A DNA stretch of 64,000 nt from Flaveria trinervia (Eukaryota > Streptophyta > Magnoliopsida > Asterales > Asteraceae): contig CM046442.1 of the NCBI GenBank assembly GCA_025506515.1, forward strand, positions 12,925,406 to 12,989,405, written 5' to 3'. This document shows positions 23,803 through 34,917 of the stretch, piece after piece. Under the pieces are notes generated by a model. It was not told where the DNA came from, did not search any database, and saw only the letters and a program-made list of their open reading frames with translations. A program made the translations under genes and the position numbers. How positions within the stretch are numbered: the stretch's first letter is position 1; every line of letters begins with the position of its first letter.

Positions 23803-25864
23803 TGTAACACCCGGTTATTTATTTATTTCAAAGCCGACGAATGAAGAAAAAGAAATAAATTCCAAAGTCGAGGGACCAAACTCGCCAACGAGAGAAAGTT
23901 GGGTATGTGGTGATATTTTTAGGGAGAGGGCAGCCATTACCCTCTCCCCACACCCACATTTTCAGCAAACAAAAGAGGAGAAGAGAGAAAGAAGTGAAAA
24001 AGGGAGAAAAATTGGTTCGGGTTGATCCGAGTGAGAAAAATCATTGAAAAGCGGGTCAAATCGAAGCTCTTCTCATTGTGGTCGATTGTGTGAGTTCTAG
24101 GACCCCTCTTTTACATGTTTTTTAATGATTTGGGGCTGGAACATATTTGGAAATCAGGTTTTTTGAGTGTGTGGGTGTTTGACCCGTTTATGTATCACAC
24201 GAGTGTGTGTATGATTCGTTTGGGTCTCGCTTTTGAGCTTGTTTGTGCTTGAATGGTGTTGTGGTATGCATTCCTAAGATTTAGGATGGTTGATTTGGGC
24301 TTAGAATGGATTTAGATGAACTTGGAGGTCAAAAATGGCAGATTGGGTTCGGGATGAACTACATTCTGCACCAGCTAGGGCTAGGCGACTGAATGGAGGC
24401 CATACGACCGATTGAGGTGCGATTGAGGGTTCATTCACACGATTGGGGTTCATTCGCACGATTGGGGTTCATTCGCACGATTTGGGTTCATTCGCACGAC
24501 TGAGAGCCGAGTCGCATAAATGCTCATCCGCATTAGGTCTATTCGCATGGGACACATCCGCACGAGTCCATCTGCACTAGTTTCATTCGCATGATTGGGT
24601 GTTCATCCATATTGGTGTTCATCTGCATTGGTCTATTCACATGATGTTCAGTCGAATGGGGGCCATGCGACTGAAGGGTGTCCATGCGCTCGAATAGGGC
24701 TGTTGCACCGAGGAAAAGTGTAGTTTAACTTTTGACTTTCGGGGGAAGTGCAGATGTAAGTTCTGACATAAAGGTTCCCATAAGTTCATGTAAGATGACT
24801 GTCGAGGCCTTAGAGAGCATGTTGGGCATGATGATGATGTTGCATGATTATGCATGTTATGTATGTATGATGTTGTTCTGTATGATGCTAATGAGTGTGT
24901 ATGATATCTTCCTTATTATGATGTATGTTTATCTTTCTTGTGACTTTACGTGTTATGTTAATAAATGAAGTGAAAGTATTATGTAACGTAAAGTGAAAGA
25001 TAAAGAAAAGAGAAACATGGAGTAAGAATGCATGCATTAATGAATGATAAAAGTAAAGAAAGTCTTGCAAGCATAGTATGTCGGGACACGCCATTAAAGG
25101 TGTTATCCCAACGGTGTGCGGGTTCGCTACCCCGGGAGGATGCACATCGGAGTCTTTCTTTGTGATTGACCATTTGTATAGCCCCATTGCTGCATACACT
25201 GGGTACTGTGACCAGAGGTGCGATGCACCGTTATAGCTGGTCTATGATAGACCTAGGTCCAGTACCAAGAGTAGCTGGGTATTGCATATAGCAGTGGTAC
25301 ACCTAAACTCTACCCTAGGTACTGTGATCAGAGTTGTGATGTACCGTTATAGCTGGTCTATGATAGACCTAGGTCCAGAACCAGGAAATAGCTCGGTAAA
25401 GTTTATGGTTGAAGGAAAAGAAAGAAGTAATGATGAAAGAATGAAAGCATGAAAGATTAAAGAAGATAATAATAATATTATCTATGTGTACGTATGTTGT
25501 ATTATCACATGAAAGTAAAGAACAGTTTTAACGAAAGAAAATATTTTTTATTATAAAACTAAAAATCACTCAGCAACGCTGACTTTGATTTGTTTCTAGT
25601 TGGCAGGTAATGATTGCTAAGGATGGTACGATGTGGCTACTCAGCTCTTTTGGGATGGCATCCATTTATATAATGCTTTTGTGATGTAATGCAACAATGT
25701 ATTTTGTAACTGATTAACGATGATTATTTAGCAAAAGTTTTTATGACGAAATGAGATATCATTTTGAATGTTTACGCTGTAATATTTATGTAAGATAACT
25801 GAAAATGTATGTTCTATGTGCAATGATTTACCAGCTATAAGTGTCCCGGGAACGGGGCCTTACA
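23803..25864 (+). repeat. 5' LTR of element E
   Basis: 2062 bp from TGTAACACCCGG to GGGGCCTTACA. It contains the GTGAGTTCTAGGACCCC block (24090-24140), the motif array (24380-24690) and two copies of the palindrome GGTCTATGATAGACC (about 25238 and 25357). Confidence 0.92.
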
Positions 25865-25866
25865 AG

Positions 25867-25880
25867 TTAGTATGAGAGCC
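25867..25880 (+). promoter_or_regulatory. damaged primer binding site of element E
   Basis: TTAGTATGAGAGCC, two mismatches from TTGGTATCAGAGCC, in the correct place two bases after the LTR. Confidence 0.8.
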
Positions 25881-26193
25881 AAAGTTTAAGTAAAATGGAT
25901 AAATTTTCAAAATAAACCTTAACTTAAACTGAGAAGGGGACGGAAAGGGAAGGGATGCCAATCTGAGTAATCGTAAAGTTAACCGGTTTTATGTGCGCAT
26001 GTAATGCGTTATCTGTTGTTTGTAGATTTAAATACTGATGTAGTCAGGATAGGTAATGCTCGGGGTCTGAAGAGTAAAGTAAGTGGCTAATCACAACTGG
26101 CCACTGTAATTAGGGACTTACTATACTTTACATAAACTGAGTTGTTCCCTTGAATGACCGTGTTGGTGTTTGAATCTTTCAGTGTGCGTGTGA

Positions 26194-27480
26194 ATGGCCG
26201 GTGGTAGATCTTCGAAAGCCTCTTGTGGAGGTGGTCGTGATGGGCTTGGTGCTGAGCCGCGACCCAAGAGAGGAAGACCCAGAATGGAAAAGGTGGTTCT
26301 TGAAGAACCAGAGACCCCTCATCCGGAGGGTGGCGACGAGAGTGCCAATTTGAGAGCCTCAGTAAAGGAGGCTTTTGTTGAAGAAGTTCATCAAGTCATG
26401 CATATGATATTACCGTCTGTAGTGACTAAAGTTATCAAGACAGTACGGGAAGGGGAAAGGAAAGAGAGAAATAGGTCCTCGGGAGGACGGGAGCAATCGG
26501 AGCCTGAAACGGTTCCCTCGAATGATGAAGAAGAGGAGGAGGAAAAAGATCTCGTACAGGAGGTGACACGAGGCTGTAATTATGGGGCATTTCAACGATG
26601 CAAGCTCCTTACTTTAGATGGAAACGACACTACTGTAGCTGCTCACCGGTGGGTCAGAAAAATGGAAGCCGTCTAAATATCAGCGAGTGCCGGGAGGACC
26701 AGAAAGTAAAATTTGCTGACCATTCTTTTGTGGACTCGGCTCTGTGCTAGTGGGACAATATAGTCCAAGCGAGGGTAGCAGGGCAATTGGGAGGATGAGA
26801 TGGTTGGAGCTGAAAAAGTTGGTGATTGAGGAGTTTTGTCCTCATAGAGAAATGGATAAAGTTGAGAGAGAATTCCTACAACTAGAGGCGGGAACGATGA
26901 TACACCAATAGTACACCACCAAATTCAACAAGATGGTACGTCTGGTGCCGGATCAGGTGACACCTCTGTCTCGAAAGAGCAAGAGGTATATTTAGGGTTT
27001 GCCAGCGCATATTCACAGGCATATGATCGCTGCCCGACCGAGCATGTTTAGGTCAGCGGTGGACTTGGTAGGGAGATTATATGATGAAAGGGCTGTGGTG
27101 GTGGTGGCTGAAGGTGGCAAGAAGAGTGGTGGTGATCAGAACTAGCAGGGGAAGAGGTTTGGTCGGGGTAATGTCTCGACGGTTAACAAGAAGGCATGGG
27201 TGGATGACCGACGTGTGGCCACACCGAGTGCGGGGTCAAAAAGGTGTGGCAAGTGTGGAAGGGAGCCTGGAGGAGAATGTAGGTTGGGATTTAACGGGTG
27301 CTTCAAATGTGGGAAGGCGGGGCATATAGCCAAGGACTGTCGTACGGTCCGATGCTTTAACTGTGGTGAAGAGGGTCACATAAGTAGGGATTGTAAGAAG
27401 CCAAGGGCCGAGGGTTCCGAGGCGAAGAAGACGGGAGGTGAAGGACCGAGGGCGAGCACCAAGGCATTCACTATAACACA
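26194..27480 (+). pseudogene. gypsy gag of element E
   Basis: ATG at 26194 (MAGGRSSKASCGGG). The first 160 codons are open, with an acidic DEEEEEE run, and end where one base is lost next to a GTTCTA site (about 26672). Further on, TGCTGG has become TGCTAG (near 26747) and CAG has become TAG (near 26908), both new stops. The knuckle region from 27200 is well kept: a partial CGKCGREPGGEC, then intact CFKCGKAGHIAKDC and CFNCGEEGHISRDC. The same frame continues into protease without a stop. Confidence 0.88.
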
Positions 27481-27916
27481 GGAGGAAGCTAGGACAGACC
27501 CTGATGTTGAGTCCGGTACGTTTCTAGTGAACCAAACTTTAGCTTTTGTGTTATTTGATTTGGGTGCCAGTAAGAGTTTTATTTCTGCTACTTTCTATGC
27601 TAAGCTACCTGTTAGTAGTAGACGTGTTGATGCGCCCTTCGATGTAGAAACTGCCATACGTAAGTCTACCAGGATTTCTGAGATGATAGAGAACTGTGAT
27701 GTTGAGCTAGAAGGTAATAAGTTTCCTGTTAGACCGTTCGTGATGACCTTAGGTGGTTTTGATTTGGTTCTTGGGATGGATTGGTTAGCGGACTTCGAGG
27801 CGAACATTGAGTGTCGCAAGAACATGATTTGTTTGACAATGCCTGACGGGAATTTGATAACTGTTTATGGAGATCGGGTCACGATAATCCCGAAAGTTTC
27901 TCAATGGCGGTGGTGA
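27481..27916 (+). pseudogene. gypsy protease of element E with altered active site
   Basis: In frame with the gag knuckles. The motif is FDLGASKSFIS: the D-S-G triad has become D-L-G through TCG to TTG (27560-27562), which should harm catalysis. GGFDLVLGMDWLADFE follows and is intact. The frame stops at 27916 because of a one-base loss near 27895, just before the reverse transcriptase lead-in. Confidence 0.88.
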
Positions 27917-28912
27917 GAAAATGTATGAGACGTGGATGTAATGCCTACTTGGCTTATGTAAAGGATGTGGATATGCCAACACCACAACTATCCGATGTAC
28001 CGGTTGTGTGTGACTTTCCAGACGTGTTCCCAGAAGATCTACCAGGAGTGCCACCTAACAGAGAGATCGAGTTCCAGATTGATCTGATACCGGGTGCCCA
28101 GCCTGTTGCCAAGACACCGTATCGGTTGGCTCTGACAGAGATGAAGGAGTTGATGGATCAGTTGCAAGAGCTACTGGATAAGGGGTTCATCAGACCAAGT
28201 ATCTCTCCTTGGGGTGCTGCGATCTTGTTTTTGAAGAAGAAAGACGGTAGTATGAGGATTTGTATTGACTACCGTGAGCTGAACAAGTTGACGGTGAAGA
28301 ACCGATACACCTTACCGAGAATAGATGATTTATTCGATCAGCTTCAAGGTGCCAGTTGGTTTTCAAGGATAGACCTTCGATCTGGTTACCATCAGTTGAA
28401 AGTGAAAGAGCAGGATGTTCCTAAAACAGCTTTTCGCACGCGCTATGGTCATTACGAGTTTCTTGTCATGTCTTTTGGTTTGACCAATGCACCAGCTGCT
28501 TCTATGGATGTGATGAACCGTGTGTGTCGGCCTATGTTGGATAAATCAGTGATTGTTTTTATTAATGATATCCTGATTTATTCGAAGAGCGAGATTGAGC
28601 ATGTCGGCCACATTCGGGAGGTTTTGGAGACGTTGACAAAGGAGAAGGTTTACGCCAAGTTCTCCAAGTGTGCATTTTGGTTGCGTGAAGTTCAGTTCTT
28701 GGGTCGTGTGGTGAATCCTGATGGGATTATGGTGGACCCGGCAAAGGTGGAGGCAGTGATGCAATGGAAGTCTCCAAAGCCGCCATCCGAGATTCGTAGT
28801 TTCTTGGGTTTGGCGGGCTACTATAGAAGTATCATTCAAGACTTTTCCAAGATCGCTTCTCCACTAACCAAGTTGACCCGAAAAGATGTAAAGTTTGTAT
28901 GGGTCAAGCTAA
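27904..28912 (+). pseudogene. gypsy reverse transcriptase of element E, truncated and active-site mutant
   Basis: It begins CDFPDVFPEDLPGVPP after an N-terminal linker and runs through YRLALTEMKEL, KKKDGSMRICIDYRELNKLT and FSRIDLRSGYHQ. The catalytic pair reads FINDILIYS: GAT has become AAT at 28564-28566, replacing the first Asp. After FLGLAGYYRS and LTKLTRKDVK the reading runs directly into LTR sequence (about 28910), adding a foreign tail of about 19 codons before the stop at 28965. No RNase H is left. Confidence 0.9.
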
Positions 28913-29379
28913 AGTTTATGGTTGAAGGGAAAGAAAGAAGTAATGATGAAAGAATGAAAGCATGAAAGATTAAAGAAGATAATAATGATATTATATATGT
29001 GTACGTATGTTGTATGATCACATGAAAGTAAAGAACAGTTTTAACGAAAGAAAAGTATATTTTATTATAAAACTAGAACTCACTCAGCAACGCTGATGTT
29101 GATGTGTTTCCAGTTGGCAGGTAATGATTGCTGAGGATTGCACGAGGTGGCTACTCAGCTCTTTTGGGAAGGCATCCATTTAAATAATGCTATTGTGATG
29201 TAATGCAATAATGTATTTTGTAACTGATTAATGATGTATTATTTTGCAAAAGTTTTTATGACGAAATGAGATGTCATTTTGAATGTTTATCCTGCAATAT
29301 TTATGTAAGATAAATGAAAATGTATATTTTATGTACAATGATTTACCAGCAATAAGCGTCCCGAGAACGGGGCCCTACA
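28910..29379 (+). repeat. 3' LTR of element E, 5'-truncated
   Basis: Aligns with about 25386-25864 of the 5' LTR and ends GGGGCCCTACA. Only the last quarter of the LTR is left. Confidence 0.9.
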
Positions 29380-30254
29380 GTTACCCATATCGTTGGGGGT
29401 GTAGTATGTCATAGTTACCGATATTGTTGGGGGTGTAGTACCAATATTGTTAGGTGTGTAGCATATGATGGTTACCCGAGTTACCCATAATGTTAGGGGT
29501 GAAGAATATAGTTGGGATCTTGTGGCTTACCCCGATACTGGTGTCAGGCTATGTGCCTTGCGGAAGTCGTTTATGAACTTCGACCTAGTAGCCGTATAGT
29601 TTGGGGCATAGCCGTTGACGCTGATCCATAACGTGATAAAATAACAGATGTAATGATCCTGAACATTGCCCTAGGTACTATGGCCAGAGGTGCTGTGCAC
29701 TGTTAAAGAAGGTCTGTGATAGGGTTAGGCCCAGTACCAGGAAACTGAAGGGTAAAGTTCATGGTTTTAATGGAAAGAAAAGAAGTAATAACGAACGAAT
29801 GAGTGAAAGTAAGAACGTATGATCGAATGATAGTTAATGTACGAATGTAACCATGAAGATAATAAACATTATCTCTGTGTACGTATGATGTGTGACCGCG
29901 TGTATGTAAAGAATGATTTTAACGAAAGAAAAGTATATATTATTATAAAACTAGAACTCACTCAGCAACCCTGACTTTGATGTGTTGCCAGTTGGGAGGT
30001 ATGTTGCTGAGGATGGCACGGGGCGGCTACTCAGCTTGTTTTAGATGGCATCGAATGTTATAATGCTTTTATAATGAAATGTAAAATGATATTGTGTAAA
30101 GAACGGTTGTATTATCTTGCAAGCAAAAGTATTTTGATGAAATTAAAATGTTTTTTTATGTTTCCGTTGCAAGATTTTATGAAAGTGAAATGTAATTATA
30201 TGTTTGATGTGTGATGAATGACCAGCTGTAAGCGTCCCGAAACGGGGCCTTACA
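29380..30254 (+). repeat. element C 5' LTR, part 3
   Basis: Continues part 2 after element E and ends GGGGCCTTACA, directly followed by the primer site. It has fewer units of the 23-24-bp TTGGGGGTGTAG array than the 3' LTR. Confidence 0.88.
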
Positions 30255-30256
30255 AG

Positions 30257-30270
30257 TTGGTATCAGAGCC
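30257..30270 (+). promoter_or_regulatory. primer binding site of element C
   Basis: TTGGTATCAGAGCC, intact match to initiator Met tRNA, two bases after the LTR end. Confidence 0.92.
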
Positions 30271-30605
30271 AAAGTTTAAGTTAAACGAGTAAAATTTCAA
30301 AATAAACCTTAACTTAAATTGACAATGGGACGGAATGGGAATGGATTCCAATTTGAGTAGCTGCGTGCCATCAGGTATTTTCTTAATGATAACCTGTATT
30401 ATGTGCGCATGGTATGTGGTTTATGTGTTGCTGGTAGATTTAGATACTGATGTAGTCAGGACAGGTAATGCTTGGGGTATGAAGAGTAAAGTAAGTGGCT
30501 AATCACAACTGGCCACTGTAATTAGGGACTTATTATACTTGACATAAACTGAGTTGTTCCCTTGAATGACCGTGTTGGTGTTTGAATCTTTCAGTGGGTG
30601 CGGGG

Positions 30606-31900
30606 ATGGCCAGTGGTAGATCTTCGAAAGCTTCACGAGGTGGAGGCGGTGGTGGACATGGTGCTGAACCACGGGTCACGAGAGGCAGACCTAGAGCTGA
30701 AAAGGTGGTTCATGAGGAACCCGAGACCCCTCATCCAGAGGGCGGTGATGAGAATGCTAATCTGAGAGCCTCGATCAGAGAGGCGGTGGCGGAGGAAGTG
30801 CATCAGGCTGTTAATCTGAGAGCCTCATGAGGAACCCCAGACCCCTCATCCAGAGGGCGGTGATGCAGACTATCCTACCGTCTGTAGTGACCGAAGTGAT
30901 AAAGGCTGTTAGAGATAGGGAGAGACAGAAAGGGGTAGACCTTCGGGTGGAAGGAGATGGTCCGAGACTGAAACAATTATCTCTGATGACGAATAGGAAG
31001 AGGAAGAAGAAGAGCCTACACCGGAGGTGGCACGAGGCTATAACTATGAGGCTTTTAAACGATGCAAGCCCCCAACTTTTGATGGTAATGGCACAGCTGC
31101 TGCTGCTTACCGATGGGTGAGGGAAATGGAAGCTGTTCTAAATATCAGCGAGTGCCGGGAAGATCAGGAGGTAAAGTTTGCTTCCCACTCTTTCGTGTAC
31201 TTAGCGTTATGCTGGTGGGACAACATAGTCCAAGTTGAGGGTAGACAGGCTATCGGAAGGACGAGATGGTCAGAGTTGAAAAGGCTGGTGATTGAGGAGT
31301 TCTGTCCTCACTTTGAGATGGATAAAGTTGAAAGAGAGTTCCCGTAGTTAGAGGCGGGAACAATGACGCATCAGCAGCACACTACCAAATTTAACGAAAT
31401 GGCACAATTGGTGCCGGATCAGGTGACACCTCTCTCACGAAAGATCAAGAGGTATATTCATGGCTTGCCAGCAGACATCCATAGGCACATGATCGTTTCC
31501 CAACCGAACACGTTTAGGTAGGTGGTTGATTTGGCGGGGAGACTATACGATGAAAGATTGGTGGTGGTGATAGAAGTTAGCAAGAAAGGAGATGGTGATT
31601 GGGATTGGAACGGGAAGCAATTAGGACGCGGCGGAGCCACTCCAAGTAACAAAGGTGTACGGGTGGATGACCATCGTGTGGTCATAACTGATGCGGGGTT
31701 GGGAAGGTGTGACAAGTGTGACACAAGCACCCCGGGGAATGTAGATTGGGGACCAATGTCTGTTTCCGTTGTCGAAGGACCGGACATGTGGCGAAGAACT
31801 ACGGTATGGGGAGGTGTTATTCCTGTGGTGAGGAAGGTCACATGAGCAGGGATTGCAAGAAGCCGAGGGCGGAAGGTTTGAGAGTGAAGAAGATCGGAGG
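30606..31900 (+). pseudogene. gypsy gag of element C
   Basis: ATG at 30606 (MASGRSSKASRGGG), in the position used by E and F. At 30810-30865 a duplicated stretch of roughly 56 bases (the NLRAS then EEPxTPHPEGGD region) is inserted and creates a stop. The capsid-like part resumes at 31027 (RWVREMEAVLNISECREDQE, then CWWDNIVQ). A TAG near 31346 and further stops follow. The knuckle region (31700-31860) is badly eroded, with most cysteines lost or out of frame. It is not expressible. Confidence 0.85.
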
Positions 31901-32160
31901 GAGCTAGGACGGACCCCCATGTTGTGTCAGGTACGTTTCTAGTAAATCAACCTTTGGCTTTTGTGTCGTTCGATTCTGACGCTAGTAAAAGTTTTATTCC
32001 TGCTACTATCATTGCTACGTTACCTGTTTGTAATAAGAATATAGATACGCTCTTTGATTTGGTTCTGAGGAGGGATTGGTTAGTGTACTTCGAGGCGAAC
32101 ATTGTGTGTTTCATGAAAATGATAAGGTTGACAGTGCCTGATGGGGTCACGATGACGGTT
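31901..32160 (+). pseudogene. gypsy protease remnant of element C
   Basis: Frame 31924-32163 contains FVSFDSDASKSFIPAT, where D-S-G has become D-S-D, and FDLVLRRDWLVYFEAN, where G-M has become R-R. About 120 bases of the middle of the protease are missing compared with element E. It is clearly inactive. Confidence 0.8.
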
Positions 32161-32162
32161 TA

Positions 32163-32356
32163 AGGTGATCGAGGCTATGACTGAGAAGCTCGAAAGGATC
32201 AAAGTATTGATGAAGGTAGCCAGAGATAGACAAGAAGTCGTGCATGGATAAATGACGTAGACTGATGGAAATCTAGGTGGGAGACTGGAAAAGAGATGAG
32301 ACAGTATTGCCCGTAATGGTTTAAGGAATAACAGGTTTCGGGAACGAAACCTATAT
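32163..32356 (+). pseudogene. remnant of the integrase C-terminal region of element C
   Basis: The sequence VIEAMTEKLERIKVLMKVARDRQ corresponds to the start of the integrase C-terminal region in element F (near 16860-16790), and a damaged E-T-G-K-E-M-R-Q-Y-C-P marks the chromodomain end. The join to protease lies in a GGTGATCG-like sequence found at both original sites. All of reverse transcriptase, RNase H and the integrase core is missing. Confidence 0.8.
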
Positions 32357-32369
32357 AAGGAGGGTGGAC
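32357..32369 (+). promoter_or_regulatory. polypurine tract of element C
   Basis: AAGGAGGGTGGAC directly before the 3' LTR start at 32371. Confidence 0.8.
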
Positions 32370-32370
32370 T

Positions 32371-34917
32371 TGTAACACCCGGAAATTTTCTTTGAAGCCG
32401 AAAGAAGAAAAAGAAATAAAGTCCAAAGTCGAGGGACCAAACTCGCCAACGAGAGAAACTTCAATGAATGGGGGTATAAAAGGGGGAGGGCAGCCGACAC
32501 CCTCCCCATTCTTGCCATTTTCAGCCAAAGAGAAGGAGAAAAGAGGAGAAAAGCTTGGTTCGGGTTGATTCGAGCGTGGAAATCGTCGTGTACCGGGTCA
32601 AATCGAAGCTCTACTCGACAGGATCATTTATGTGAGTTCTAGGAACCCTCTTTTACATGTTTCTTAATGATTTTAGGGCTGGAACACATCTGAAATTGGG
32701 TTTTTGAGTGTGTCTATGTTTGACCTGTTTGACTATGTGTATGTGTGTGTATGATTCGTTTGGGGCTTGATTTTGGGCTTGGTGGTGCTTCAATGGTGAC
32801 GTGGTATGCTTTCCTAAGGTTTAGAATGGTTGATTTGAGCTTAGAAGAGGTTTTGAAGAGTTTGGAGGTCGAACATAGCAGTTGCAGTTCGGGATGAACT
32901 GCATTCTGCGCCCAACTAGGGCTAGGCGACTGGAGGTCCATGCGACTGAATGACATGCGACTGGGGGCCATACACACGAAAGAGGTGCGACTGAGGTTCA
33001 TTCGTGCGACTGAGAGCCATACACATGAGCGCTATGCGACCGAAGGAAATGCGGATGAAAGTCATCCGACTGAAGGAAATGCGGATGAAGGTCATGCGAC
33101 TGAAGTCCATACGCATGTAATTCATGCGACTGAGGTTCATACGCATGAAGGGTGTGTGACTGAGGGCCATTCGCATGAAGGTCATGCGACTGAGGTCCAT
33201 ACGCCCGGATGTCATGCGACTGAGGTCCATTCGCATGGGAAGTATGCGATTGGAGGTTATGTGACTGGAGGTCCATTCGCCTAAGTGTTCTCATACGCTT
33301 GAAGATCATGCGACCGAGTAGGGTTCATACACCCGAATGACCATAGTATTTTCTGACTTTTGGGAAATGCGGATGTAGGCTTGGACCTTCAGGGTTGTAG
33401 ATGATGTGATGAGTATGGATGACTTAAGATGATATATGATGATGAGCTGATGATGATGATCATATAATGATGATGATGTGTGATGCCGTATGGTTGTATG
33501 ATGTGATGCACGTGATTTGTGTGATGTTTGATGTCGTGTTATTGGGTATGTTGTATGTTATGCATGATGTATGTTCTGGGTGTGCGATGTTGCCTTGTGT
33601 GATTGATGTTGTATGTTGTTATGTTCCTTATTATTATGTATGATTGTCTTCCCACGATTTGCGTTGAACGTTATTGAATGAACTCGAAAGTATTATGTAA
33701 CGTAAATTGGAAGATAATGAAAAGAGGAATATGATGAATGAATGCATCATTAATGAACGAATGAAAATGTGAGAGGCTTGCAAGCAAAGGGTACCGAGGT
33801 GCACGACTCTAAATTGCCTTAAGCTCAACCGCGTGTGGTTAAGCTAATCCTTATGGGTGCACGCAGGGGTTCCAGTCTTTATGACTGACCATCGGTGTGG
33901 AACATGGCTTATAGTTGTTACCCGCGCTATGCATATTGTTGGGGGTGTAGTACGTATCGGTTACCCGAGTTACCCATATCGTTGGGGGTGTAGTATGTCA
34001 TAGTTATCCATATTGTTGGGGGTGTAGTACCTATATTGTTAGGGGTGTAGTACCCATACTGTTGGGGGTGTAGTAACCATATTGTGGGGAGTGTAGTACC
34101 CATATTATTAGGGGTGTAGCATATGATGGTTACCCGAGTTACCCATAATATTGGGGGTGAAGAATTTAGTTGGGATCTTTGTTGCTTACCCCGGTGCTGG
34201 TGCCAGGCTATGTGCCGTGCGGAAGTGGTTTATAAACTTCGGCCTAGTAGCCGTATAGTTTCGGGCATAGCCGCTAACGCTGATCCAGAACGTGATGAAA
34301 TAACAGATGTAATGATCCTGAACTTTGCCGTAGGTACTGTGGCCAGAGGTGTTGTGCACCGCTAAAGAAGGTCTATGATAGGCTTAGGCCCAGCACTAGG
34401 AAACTAAAAGGTAAATTTCATGGTTTTAATAGAAAGAAAAGAAGTAATAACGAATGAATGAATGAAAGTAAGAATGTATGATCGAATGATAGTTAATGTA
34501 CGAATGTAACGAAGAAGATAATAAACATTATCTACGTGTACGTATGATGTGTGACCGCGTGTATGTAAAGAATGGTTTTAACGAAAGAAAAGTATGTTTT
34601 ATTATAAAACTAGAACTCACTCAGCAACACTAACTTTGATGTGTTTCTAGTTGGCAGGTATGTTGCTGAGGATGGCACGGGGCGGCTACTCAGCTTGTTT
34701 TGGATGGAATCCAATGTTATAATGCTTTTGTAATGAAATCTAAAAAGTTATTGTGTAAAGAACGGTTGTATTATCTTGCAAGCAAAAGTATTTTGAAGAA
34801 ATTAAAAATGTTGTTCTTTTATGTTTTCGCTACAACGTTTATGAAAGTGTAATGTGATTATATGTTTTATGTGCGATGAATGACCAGCTGTAAGCGTCCC
34901 GGGAACGGGGCCTTACA
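32371..34917 (+). repeat. 3' LTR of element C
   Basis: 2547 bp, TGTAACACCCGGAAATTTTC to GGGGCCTTACA. TATAAAAG at 32475-32482, GTGAGTTCTAGG block at about 32633, TGCG-motif array at 32925-33330. It supplies the empty sites for the F (near 33280) and E (near 33967) insertions. Confidence 0.92.
33925..34165. repeat. 23-24-bp tandem array in the C 3' LTR
   Basis: About eight units with core TTGGGGGTGTAGTA and CCATATTG. The 5' LTR has about five, split by element E. Confidence 0.85.

Larger units (their letters stand above)
23803..29379 (+). mobile_element. gypsy element E, deletion derivative, TSD GTTAC
   Basis: 5577 bp: complete 5' LTR (23803-25864), damaged primer site, gag, protease, reverse transcriptase up to about 28910, then a direct join into the last roughly 470 bases of the 3' LTR. 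RNase H, integrase, polypurine tract and about 1.6 kb of the 3' LTR are missing. GTTAC flanks it at 23798-23802 and 29380-29384, and the empty site is in the C 3' LTR near 33967. The family is the same as element F, in the opposite orientation. Confidence 0.9.
13518..34917 (+). mobile_element. gypsy element C, internally deleted, carrying nested F and E; TSD TTAAA
   Basis: Element C has a 5' LTR split into 13518-14452, 23106-23802 and 29380-30254 (about 2.5 kb in sum, including duplicated target bases), an internal region of only 2116 bp (30255-32370) and a 3' LTR at 32371-34917. Perfect 5-bp duplications TTAAA flank it at 13513-13517 and 34918-34922. Primer site and polypurine tract are present. 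Inside it has decayed gag, part of protease and only the very end of the integrase region, so reverse transcriptase, RNase H and the integrase core are deleted. Its 5' LTR hosts F (14453-23105) and E (23803-29379). Confidence 0.85.

Noticed and set aside
32922..33309. Overlapping open frames on both strands with repeated RM/SHD-type peptides, also at 6418-6825, 14257-14503 and 9149-9355
   Set aside because: They are read-through of the TGCG motif arrays, which lack stops in several frames. No domain and no conservation of frame between LTR copies.
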